From: Lacinutrix sp. Bg11-31
Lineage (GTDB): Bacteria; Bacteroidota; Bacteroidia; Flavobacteriales; Flavobacteriaceae
DNA: 64,000 nt
Reading direction: 5' to 3'
Assembly: GCF_002831665.1 (NCBI RefSeq)
Contig: NZ_CP025118.1
Location: forward strand, 2,666,001-2,730,000
Shown: one piece after another, positions 26,098-33,464 of the stretch
Layout: each line of letters starts with the position of its first letter
Numbering within the stretch: position 1 is the first letter of the stretch
Notes under the pieces: model-generated
The model's input: only the letters and a program-made list of their open reading frames with translations
What the model was told of the DNA's origin: nothing
Databases searched by the model: none
Translations under genes and position numbers: made by a program

Positions 26098-26811
26098 ATG
26101 ATATCTAAACTCAACCTAGAGAACATCTTATTCTTAGACATTGAAACGGTTCCTGAAACTCAAAATTTTAATGAGCTAGATAAAACCAAACAAGAACTTT
26201 GGGAAGCAAAATCGCGCTACCAAAGAAAAGAAGAATTTTCGGCTGAGGAATTTTACGATCGTGCAGGTATTTGGGCAGAATTTGGTAAGATAATTTGTAT
26301 TTCGGTTGGGTATTTTACAAATCAAGGCGAAACACGTTTGTTTCGTACCACTTCTTTTTATGGAGAAGAACCAACTCTTTTAAGAGACTTTAAAAACTTA
26401 TTAATTTCTCATTTTAGCCAAGCCAAACACTTACTATGTGCTCATAATGGTAAGGAATTCGATTTCCCTTACATAGCGAGACGCATGATTATTAATAATA
26501 TAGAATTACCATACAAACTTAATCTCTTTGGTAAAAAACCATGGGAAGTACCACATCTAGACACTTTAGAGTTATGGAAGTTTGGAGATTACAAAACCTA
26601 CACCTCTTTAAAATTGATGACAAACGTTTTAGGTATTCCATCTCCAAAAGACGATATCGATGGTAGTGAAGTTTATAAAACCTATTATGAAGATAACGAC
26701 ATAGACAGAATAATTGTCTATTGCGAAAAGGACACTATTGCAGTGGCTCAAATTTTCTTGAGGTTACGTGGTGAGAGTATTCTTGAGGATGATGAGATTA
26801 TACATGTGTAA
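26098..26811 (+). CDS. 3'-5' exonuclease, PolB-like RNase H fold
   Basis: A 237-residue DEDD-type nuclease. Exo I is L-F-L-D-I-E-T-V-P-E near residues 11-20, exo II is A-H-N-G-K-E-F-D-F-P-Y-I near 121-132, and exo III is Y-C-E-K-D-T near 208-213. The family is the predicted PolB-associated 3'-5' exonuclease group, widely found in Bacteroidota as a single-domain protein. It probably trims DNA or RNA 3' ends in repair. Four-base spacing to the upstream serine hydrolase suggests one transcript. Confidence 0.9.
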   Translation: MISKLNLENILFLDIETVPETQNFNELDKTKQELWEAKSRYQRKEEFSAEEFYDRAGIWAEFGKIICISVGYFTNQGETRLFRTTSFYGEEPTLLRDFKNLLISHFSQAKHLLCAHNGKEFDFPYIARRMIINNIELPYKLNLFGKKPWEVPHLDTLELWKFGDYKTYTSLKLMTNVLGIPSPKDDIDGSEVYKTYYEDNDIDRIIVYCEKDTIAVAQIFLRLRGESILEDDEIIHV

Positions 26812-26894
26812 TTAATAAAGACTCCTAAAAATGTTAGTAATAGCTTAAGAAAGCGCTTTAGTAACAATAGAAATGCTTTTATACATTTATATAA

Positions 26895-27818
26895 ATGAAA
26901 AAAAACCTAATAACATTATTAATATTCACGCTTGTATTTTCTTGTAAAAACAAAGAAAATAAAAAACTAGATAGCATAATAAAAACTGAATTTATAGAAA
27001 TAATTAAAGATGACTATATCTTAAATAAACCCGTTAAAGACGCAAAAGCTGTCTTAGTTCTTTTTGGTGGTTTTCCAGAAAATGCAGGTGACATTAAACG
27101 TGAGTTTAAAATAATTGAAAATGCTGAAGAAAATAATATAGCAGTTTTATATTTGAATTATAGCAGAAAAATTTGGCTTACAAAAAAAGAAAAAACACTT
27201 TTAAGCGAGCAACTTCAAAACATATTTAAAGAAAATAAATTGCCGAGTGATAATGTATATATTGGAGGCTTTTCAAGTGGAGGAAATATGGCTTTGTTAA
27301 TTAGTAATTTTATAACACATGAGAATTCAAGCATAATTCCAAAAGGTGTTTTTATAGTCGATTCTCCTTTAGATTTATATGCATTACATACAGTTGCTAA
27401 AAAAAATGTAGAACGTAATTTTTCAGAGCCTGCTGTTCAAGAAAGCATGTGGTTAATTGAAACTCTTGAGAAACAATTAGGGAAACCAGAAGAGGACATT
27501 TCGAAATACGAAGAATATTCTGTTGCTACTTTAAAAACAGGTAACATTGATAACATTAAAAATTTAAAGGAAACTAAAATCAGATTTTATACTGAACCTG
27601 ATACACTTTGGTGGAAAAAGAATAGATTTTCTGAATATGATGAAATGAACGCTTACTATATTAAAAAGCTTCACGAAAGATTAAGCGAATTGAAGTTTAA
27701 TGCTGTTGAATACATTCCTACAGAAAACAAAGGTTATCGTGCGAATGGAGAACGACATCCTCACAGTTGGTCTATTGTAGACAAAACAGATTTGGTACAT
27801 TGGATGCTTAACAAATAG
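26895..27818 (+). CDS. Alpha/beta-hydrolase lipoprotein
   Basis: A 307-residue lipoprotein: signal segment L-I-F-T-L-V-F-S-C with Cys17 as the lipidated residue. An alpha/beta-hydrolase fold follows: L-V-L-F-G-G-F-P near residue 55 for the oxyanion loop, nucleophile elbow G-G-F-S-S-G-G-N near 126-133, and a late histidine in R-H-P-H-S-W-S near 294. The nucleophile elbow is G-F-S-S-G rather than the common G-x-S-x-G with H/Y, but consistent. Substrate not predictable. A hairpin follows the stop. Confidence 0.8.
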   Translation: MKKNLITLLIFTLVFSCKNKENKKLDSIIKTEFIEIIKDDYILNKPVKDAKAVLVLFGGFPENAGDIKREFKIIENAEENNIAVLYLNYSRKIWLTKKEKTLLSEQLQNIFKENKLPSDNVYIGGFSSGGNMALLISNFITHENSSIIPKGVFIVDSPLDLYALHTVAKKNVERNFSEPAVQESMWLIETLEKQLGKPEEDISKYEEYSVATLKTGNIDNIKNLKETKIRFYTEPDTLWWKKNRFSEYDEMNAYYIKKLHERLSELKFNAVEYIPTENKGYRANGERHPHSWSIVDKTDLVHWMLNK

Positions 27819-27858
27819 AAACTTAAGTGACTTATATGCGTTACATTTTTAAGTTTTG
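27819..27858. terminator. Hairpin between convergent genes
   Basis: AAACTTAA (27819-27826) pairs with TTAAGTTT (27849-27856), with an inner GTGAC/GTTAC stem (one G-U pair) and a T run on the plus strand. It fills the gap between the hydrolase stop and the end of the DUF6686 gene, and could act for the plus-strand transcript. Confidence 0.45.
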
Positions 27859-28203
27859 TTAATTTAGAATAAGAGTGTAGTCTATATCATCTAACGCTAA
27901 AAAGACATTCTTTTTATTACAAAAAAGTGACTTTAACTCTTCTATTTCCTGCCTATTAAACATTAAAACCAGATTAGGTTGTAAAGATGGTATTGGTATT
28001 TTACGTTTAACTTTCGAGTGTGCGTATTTTGTTTCCCAATAGTTGGTTTCTATATTTAAAAGGTAGTTTTTAAATTTCTCATACTGCTCTACATTAAACT
28101 CAAAACATATATTATTAAACTCTAAATGGTATATTTTGCAGTTTTCACATATTGATAATTCGCCACTACTAACTTTTGATATTGTCTTTACATTATGGCA
28201 CAT
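27859..28203 (-). CDS. DUF6686-like small cysteine protein
   Basis: A 114-residue soluble protein with M-C-H-N at the start and C-E-N-C-K-I-Y-H at residues 19-26, giving a C-x-x-C and two histidines that could hold a metal. The rest is F-E-F-N-V-E-Q-Y-x-K-F (a helix) and a second C-terminal unit with a similar hydrophobic pattern. I match it to the DUF6686 family of Bacteroidota, whose function is unknown. It begins 16 bases after the PepSY fusion stop, so it is the last gene of the haem/iron operon. A metal-sensing or trafficking role is a guess from the cysteines. Confidence 0.75.
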   Translation of the reverse strand: MCHNVKTISKVSSGELSICENCKIYHLEFNNICFEFNVEQYEKFKNYLLNIETNYWETKYAHSKVKRKIPIPSLQPNLVLMFNRQEIEELKSLFCNKKNVFLALDDIDYTLILN

Positions 28204-28219
28204 AAATTTGTGTTTTAGA

Positions 28220-30409
28220 TTAGTAACAATCTGTTTTTATTTGGTTTCTTTCTATAAACTTGCTTAACGGAAGGTTTAAGTTTTCTGTTGTAATGGTATT
28301 TAGGGTAGCCAATACATCGTTTTGCATGGCTAACGATCCGCAAAGCATAATCACACCTTTATTTTTTAAGGTTTCTGCAATAAACAAAGCGTCTTGATTT
28401 AAGACGTCTTGCACGTAAGTTTTAGGTTCTTCTCTAGAAAACGCTAACTTTAATTTGGTAAGATTTTTACTATTATAATTTTCTTTAATAGCATCGCGAT
28501 ATAAGTTAAATGAAGCATTTTGCCTTAAACCATAATAAAAATGTGTTTCTGTGTTTTTCGTGTTTTGGTCTATCATTCCTAAAAAGGGAGCGATACCAGT
28601 TCCGTTGGCAATTAAGATTACTTTTGAGGCTTTTTTAGGAAAATGAAACGCCTTATTTTTAATAATTCGTGCTTTAAAATGAGCACCTATTTCTAATGTA
28701 TTTAAAAAGCCTGAGCCTAATCCGTTATCGTGAAGCTTTACACTTAATTGAACATTACCATTTACTTTACCAATGGAATACAAACGCTCTCTATAATCAT
28801 TTTTTGGATAGATGGCGAGCAAATCTCCAGAAGTAAATGTATTGGTATTCGGTTTTAAGGTGATTAAAAAGGTGCTATCTGGATGGTCTTCTGCTATGGT
28901 TTTATCTACAACCGTAAATGTGTTGTTTAATCTAGGTTTTATGGCCAGTTTTTCTTTTGAAATTGTAATTTGAAGCTCACGTTTCTTATTCCAAAGGTTT
29001 ATCCATTCTTGAAACGATTCTACCGATTTATCGTTAATTGTAAAAACAGGTAATTCTTGCTTAAACTGAAGCTTCATTTCGGCATCAACATCGAAAGCAA
29101 ATTTGCAAAAATCGGGATAAGCTAATGATCCAAAACCAACAACCGAATAACTTATTTCTTGCTCTTGTTTTATAGACTTTAAGCGCTGTAAAAATGCACT
29201 TGCGTTTGTTGGCGCTTCACCTTCACCATAAGTAGAAGTCATTATTATAAAATGCTCTGCTTTACTAAATGTGTTATAATTATTAAGCTCTGCGATGTAA
29301 GCTATTTCTCCCGCTTTTATTAATTGTTGTTGCAATTGGTTTGCAAAAGGCATGGTGTTTCCGTTTTCCGAACCTACTAAAATCACATACTTGCAAGCGT
29401 CCTTTTTATACTTGTTTTTTAGTTTAGATTTCCTTCGTTTTAGCGTCATTGCAAAACCAGAATAGATAAAAAACAGAATATTTGCGGTTGCAATTGCTAA
29501 AATAAGAGACCATAAAATACTACCTTTTCCTGTGTGTAAATTGAGACTTAATGTAGAAAAAACGGTTACTAATGGTGTTTCTATTTCGCTTAAAACAGCT
29601 CCATTAAATTGATTGACTACTATTTCTCTGTCTTTAAGTGAAATGGTAAAATAGTCTTCGACATCATTAGAAAAAGGAAACTCAATACTTTTTACTTCGG
29701 AAAGCTTTGTGCTTTTAAAAACTGGAAACGCTTTAATATCTATTTTTGGTGTTTCCGATAAGGTTTCAAAATCTATTTGATGGGAGCTTGTGTTTTTTGG
29801 AAGGACATCGAATTTTTCTAACGATAAATAAACACCTGTAATAGTAATGATAATAATTGGAATTAAAGACAAACGTCCTAAAACCACATGCCAATATTGA
29901 TTAAAATTCTCGTTAACTATTTTAGAGAAAAACTTTTTAAAACCACCTTGTCTTTTTAATATTAATACCGTTCCTGAAACTGCAATTAAAAATAATAGGA
30001 ACGAACATAAACCAACAAAAAAACGACCAATACTCTTTAAAAATAGCGATCTATGAAAATTAGTAACCCAATTAAAAAACTTGGACACTTCTATTTTGTC
30101 TCCTAGAAACTGTCCTGTTCTCGGGTTTATATAACCATTTAAACTTTCGCCATCGTTAGTAATTACTGAGGCTAAAACAAACTGATTTGCATCAATTTGA
30201 AGATCTAAAACTTCGGGATATTCTGTTTTTAAATTCGAAAGTGTTTCGGCAAGTGTTATACTTTCAAAATCTGAAACCTTATACGGTTCCATTTGTTCCG
30301 AGATTGGCTGAAAAGCCAAGATGATTCCAGTTATAGAAGCTAATAAAATAAAGACAAAAGAAGATACAGCTAGTGTAAGATGGCTGTATCTCCAAATTGA
30401 AATGGTCAT
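28220..30409 (-). CDS. PepSY membrane domain-flavodoxin-NAD(P)H reductase fusion
   Basis: A 729-residue single-chain transmembrane electron carrier. Residues 1-330: PepSY-associated domain with four membrane helices (about 9-32, 131-150, 172-195, 298-322), including H-W/H-V-V-L-G-type histidines that could bind haem. Residues ~340-485: flavodoxin domain (V-G-S-E-N-G-N-T phosphate loop; S-T-Y-G-E-G-E-A-P). Residues ~500-729: ferredoxin-reductase-type FAD/NAD(P)H module (R-L-Y-S-I-G; A-N-G-T-G-I-A-P-F-L-G). Electrons would pass from NAD(P)H through FAD and FMN to the periplasmic face, probably to reduce ferric chelates, haem or the adjacent flavinylated DUF2271 protein. Downstream in the iron operon. 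Confidence 0.92.
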   Translation of the reverse strand: MTISIWRYSHLTLAVSSFVFILLASITGIILAFQPISEQMEPYKVSDFESITLAETLSNLKTEYPEVLDLQIDANQFVLASVITNDGESLNGYINPRTGQFLGDKIEVSKFFNWVTNFHRSLFLKSIGRFFVGLCSFLLFLIAVSGTVLILKRQGGFKKFFSKIVNENFNQYWHVVLGRLSLIPIIIITITGVYLSLEKFDVLPKNTSSHQIDFETLSETPKIDIKAFPVFKSTKLSEVKSIEFPFSNDVEDYFTISLKDREIVVNQFNGAVLSEIETPLVTVFSTLSLNLHTGKGSILWSLILAIATANILFFIYSGFAMTLKRRKSKLKNKYKKDACKYVILVGSENGNTMPFANQLQQQLIKAGEIAYIAELNNYNTFSKAEHFIIMTSTYGEGEAPTNASAFLQRLKSIKQEQEISYSVVGFGSLAYPDFCKFAFDVDAEMKLQFKQELPVFTINDKSVESFQEWINLWNKKRELQITISKEKLAIKPRLNNTFTVVDKTIAEDHPDSTFLITLKPNTNTFTSGDLLAIYPKNDYRERLYSIGKVNGNVQLSVKLHDNGLGSGFLNTLEIGAHFKARIIKNKAFHFPKKASKVILIANGTGIAPFLGMIDQNTKNTETHFYYGLRQNASFNLYRDAIKENYNSKNLTKLKLAFSREEPKTYVQDVLNQDALFIAETLKNKGVIMLCGSLAMQNDVLATLNTITTENLNLPLSKFIERNQIKTDCY

Positions 30410-30460
30410 ATTTTTTTATTTTGAAACTTCTCGCAGATCACTTGAAGTAACATGATAGAA

Positions 30461-30946
30461 TTAATTAGGCATTAAACGTACATAACGAATAAAACCAGAA
30501 CCTTCTTTTTTGCTTTTAACACTTTCTGATGTTAATGGAAATTCCACATCCTTTGTGTAATATTCTTGATCTTCTACAGCAGTTTCAAAACGAATACTAT
30601 AACCAGCATCAATTTTAGAATCTTCAATATCTATTACACTAATACTTCTTGCACCTCCTGCAATTGTAGCTCCTGTAATAGCATCAATTTTTGTTCGTTT
30701 TTTACCGTAGAATTTCCACCATTCTGAAATGTCATGATACCACTCTTCATCATCACCTTGTACGCATAATGTTTTTTCGTATTCGCCTTCAGGATTAATA
30801 AGTGAAATAACGACGTAGGCGCTTTCACCAGAATAATTAATCATTTGAATCATACATTTATACGATGTCGATTCTGTTACTGTTGTAAATGATAGCGTTG
30901 AAATTGCTAAAACTCCAAGTACTAAAAGTGTTTTTAATGTTTTCAT
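30461..30946 (-). CDS. DUF2271 periplasmic protein with flavinylation motif
   Basis: A 161-residue exported protein (signal peptide to about residue 22). The mature domain matches DUF2271, with the W-Y-H-D-I-S-E-W-W-K-F-Y block at 69-80. Residues 88-94 read D-A-I-T-G-A-T, matching the D-x-x-[ST]-G-A-T sequence on which ApbE attaches FMN to threonine, with Thr94 as the acceptor. It lies between the ankyrin protein and the PepSY reductase fusion, the natural electron donor. I infer a periplasmic covalent-flavin electron carrier. No apbE is in this window, so the transferase must be encoded elsewhere. Confidence 0.85.
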   Translation of the reverse strand: MKTLKTLLVLGVLAISTLSFTTVTESTSYKCMIQMINYSGESAYVVISLINPEGEYEKTLCVQGDDEEWYHDISEWWKFYGKKRTKIDAITGATIAGGARSISVIDIEDSKIDAGYSIRFETAVEDQEYYTKDVEFPLTSESVKSKKEGSGFIRYVRLMPN

Positions 30947-30956
30947 TAATTACTTT

Positions 30957-32435
30957 TTATTTTAAAAAATCTAAATCAGTTTTCTGTGCTTTTAAAATTT
31001 CGTTTTCAGAAGCTAAATCGTAAGGTGTCTCTCCAAAATCTGTTGTAGTTTCTTTTTTAGCTCCAATAGAAATTAAATACTTTAAGATTTCTGTGTTTTT
31101 TGCTTGCAGAGCGGCAAGGTGTAAAGCTGTGTTTCCTTCTTTATTTTTAGCATTTACATCTATATTAAATTGCTTGATAAGCTTTAAAATACTGCTGTTG
31201 TTTTTTGGTAAAGCTAAATGGTATAAGGTATTTCCGTTTTCTTGTGTTTTAGTGATATCTAGTCCGTTTTTAGTTAAAACATCTAATTTTTGCTTAAAAA
31301 TAGCTTCTTTTTTAGTTGAAAACGATGCTATTAAATAAGCAGTTAAATTATTTTTATTAGCATCTAAAACCGAAACATCTGCTTTATTCTCAATTAAAAA
31401 ACGAACAACTTCTGGTGAGTTATTTGCAACAGCTAAAGCTAGTGCAGACTCTCCTTTTTTATTAACCTGATTTATATTTTTTAAATCCTTAGATAATAGT
31501 TCAACTGTCTCTGTAGTATTTCTACTAGCAGCGTTTATAAAAGGTGTGTTTCCGTTGTTATCTATTGCATTTACATCTAATCCTTTATCAACTAAATAGC
31601 TAATAAGTTCTAAATCTTTACTTCTAGACGCTAAGATATGTAGTGGCGTTTCTCCTTTTACTGAAGCTTTATTAGGATTTAAATCTACACTTTCTAAATA
31701 CTCATAAAAATCTAGTGTGTTTCTTTTACCTCTTGTTCCATAGGCTGCAAAAACAAAAGCATTATCTGTACCTTTTACTCCTTTTTCTATTAGCTTATTT
31801 AACAACTCTATATTACCTGTTTTGGCAACATAATTAAATATGCCATTACCATCTCTATCTACGCTATTAATATCTACTCCTTTTGAAGTAAAATAGCTAA
31901 TTAGTTTAAAACCTTTATCGTAAGGCGCAGCAAGTAATAACGCATTAGCACCATTTGGTGTTAAATCCGTTTTCACATTAGCGCCATTTGCAATACAAAG
32001 ATCGTAGACTTTTGTGTTTTGTTGCCCTGAACCTGCAGCGAAATTTAAGATTGTACTTCCTTTATCGTCGGTAATATCAGTTTTAGCTCCTTTGTTTAAA
32101 AGGTATTCCATAAAAGCAATATTACCTTTATAGGCTGCCCAGAAAATATAGGTTCTACCATCGTGCGTTAACTTATTGACATCGTTTCCTTTTTTAGATT
32201 GAATGTGCTTTAAGGTTTCTAATGGTGCATCTTGTAAAATAGCATATACAACCGCATCAAAATTATTGCTATTGGCTTCTGCTATATTATTACCTTCTTT
32301 TATTTTAGCTTCTACAGTTTTAACTTTTGGATTTGCATTCCAAAAATCCCTATCTAAAAACACATTCTCTTGTGCAAAACTTAGTATGCTTATAAAGCAT
32401 ATAATAATTGTTACTATTTTTTTTAAATACTTCAT
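30957..32435 (-). CDS. Periplasmic ankyrin-repeat protein
   Basis: A 492-residue exported protein: signal peptide ending I-L-S-F-A-Q at residue 22, then about twelve ankyrin repeats of ~33 residues covering nearly the whole chain (typical units G-N-T-A-L-H-L-A-A and G-E-S-A-L-A-L-A). Ankyrin proteins are interaction scaffolds; a secreted one in an iron locus probably binds another envelope protein. It begins one base after the DUF6607 stop and ends ten bases before the DUF2271 start, so it is firmly part of the operon. Its partner is unknown. Confidence 0.9.
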   Translation of the reverse strand: MKYLKKIVTIIICFISILSFAQENVFLDRDFWNANPKVKTVEAKIKEGNNIAEANSNNFDAVVYAILQDAPLETLKHIQSKKGNDVNKLTHDGRTYIFWAAYKGNIAFMEYLLNKGAKTDITDDKGSTILNFAAGSGQQNTKVYDLCIANGANVKTDLTPNGANALLLAAPYDKGFKLISYFTSKGVDINSVDRDGNGIFNYVAKTGNIELLNKLIEKGVKGTDNAFVFAAYGTRGKRNTLDFYEYLESVDLNPNKASVKGETPLHILASRSKDLELISYLVDKGLDVNAIDNNGNTPFINAASRNTTETVELLSKDLKNINQVNKKGESALALAVANNSPEVVRFLIENKADVSVLDANKNNLTAYLIASFSTKKEAIFKQKLDVLTKNGLDITKTQENGNTLYHLALPKNNSSILKLIKQFNIDVNAKNKEGNTALHLAALQAKNTEILKYLISIGAKKETTTDFGETPYDLASENEILKAQKTDLDFLK

Positions 32436-32436
32436 T

Positions 32437-33345
32437 TTATTTTTTTACAAATGATTCAATTAATGGATTAATTTCTTCTGATGTTTTATACTTTTCTTTA
32501 TCGAATAAATACTTAAACAACACTTTATTATCTACTTTTTCTTCTAAGGTTAAATCTTTATTTCTAGCAAAAACTTCATCCCATTTTGTGCGTACTAAAA
32601 CCCATTTACCTTCATTATTTTTCCAATAATCTTGTGCAGCGACACATTCGCTATCCTCTACTTTAACATAAGTATTATGGCCTTTTTCTTGTGCTAAAAC
32701 AACATCCTCTTTTACATCATCACGAATAACTTTGTCGTTATCTTGATCATGAATCCAACCGTTAGCAACAATTTCGTGACGGTTAGTTCTAAGTGTTACA
32801 TTATAATCGCTACGTTTTGTGTACTCACGTCTTGGTAAAGGTGCAGCAGTTGTGCTTTCCCAATAACTTTTCCCGTCTACATGAACCCAAGTAGCAGAAC
32901 CTTCGTAACGCGGACTATCGTCTACCTGAAATACTTTTTGCGTCCACTGTCCTTTTACTTCTTTTATAGGAAGACTAACAAACGTCCATTTATTATCGTG
33001 ATCAAACTCGTATAAATTGGTGTTTTCAAACTCCCAATCTTGTCTCCAATGTTTTACTATGTATGGTTTTTCTTTAGAGCCAACAATTAATAAATGCTGC
33101 AATGCAATTTTATTTCTATCGTCTTCAACTAACTGAACCCATTCTAAACCTTTATCGGTTTTTGTTTTAGAAGGCACATAAGTAGAGTCTTTAGAATACT
33201 CAAAAGTTTCAGCAAAATTGAAGCTTACTTCATAACAACCACACATGTCTTTTATGGCTTTTTGATCTTGTTTTTTCTTGTTTTGAGCATTTCCACTAAA
33301 CGGTATTGATAGAATAATTACTGCTAATACTACTAAATGTTTCAT
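32437..33345 (-). CDS. DUF6607-like secreted protein
   Basis: A 302-residue protein with a clear signal peptide (to about residue 20, ending G-N-A-Q). The mature chain starts with a C-G-C-Y-E-V-S-F-N-F motif (residues ~35-44) and is rich in W and charged residues (K-H-W-R-Q-D-W-E-F; W-T-Q-K-V-F-Q-V). I match it to DUF6607, a Bacteroidota family of unknown function. First gene of the operon that runs through the ankyrin, DUF2271 and PepSY genes. The C-G-C pair could bind metal or form a disulfide. Confidence 0.8.
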   Translation of the reverse strand: MKHLVVLAVIILSIPFSGNAQNKKKQDQKAIKDMCGCYEVSFNFAETFEYSKDSTYVPSKTKTDKGLEWVQLVEDDRNKIALQHLLIVGSKEKPYIVKHWRQDWEFENTNLYEFDHDNKWTFVSLPIKEVKGQWTQKVFQVDDSPRYEGSATWVHVDGKSYWESTTAAPLPRREYTKRSDYNVTLRTNRHEIVANGWIHDQDNDKVIRDDVKEDVVLAQEKGHNTYVKVEDSECVAAQDYWKNNEGKWVLVRTKWDEVFARNKDLTLEEKVDNKVLFKYLFDKEKYKTSEEINPLIESFVKK

Positions 33346-33397
33346 TATTAAGTTGTTTGATTATGATATTAAAAAAAATATTAAAAATTTGTTATTC

Positions 33398-33420
33398 TTA
33401 TTTAGATTGAATTAAAATAA
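33398..33420. promoter_or_regulatory. Fur-like palindrome, site 1
   Basis: An 11-1-11 palindrome centred on G33409 (TTATTTAGATT-G-AATTAAAATAA) with 9 of 11 pairs matching. It covers the TTG element of the receptor promoter and lies 53 bases before the start of the divergent DUF6607 gene, so one bound repressor could block both operons. The form resembles Fur-family boxes, but the identity of the binding protein is inferred. Confidence 0.6.
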
Positions 33421-33432
33421 GATATATATTTG
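33407..33432 (+). promoter_or_regulatory. TonB receptor promoter
   Basis: TATATTTG at 33425-33432 is an exact TAnnTTTG -7 box, 18 bases before the ATG. A TTG lies at 33407-33409, giving a 15-base spacer, slightly short. The element overlaps Fur-like site 1. Confidence 0.55.
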
Positions 33433-33441
33433 CGACAAATA

Positions 33442-33464
33442 TAAAATAGAATGATTCTAAATAA
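33442..33464. promoter_or_regulatory. Fur-like palindrome, site 2
   Basis: A palindrome centred on G33453 with a perfect 6-1-6 core TAGAAT-G-ATTCTA; 8 of 11 pairs match over the longer form. It covers the start codon at 33451 and is 44 bases (four helical turns) from site 1. Binding here would block elongation or help a second Fur dimer at site 1. Confidence 0.55.

Noticed and set aside
30634..30828. 64-residue frame inside DUF2271 on the same strand
   Set aside because: It is an out-of-frame reading of the DUF2271 gene without its own start signal.
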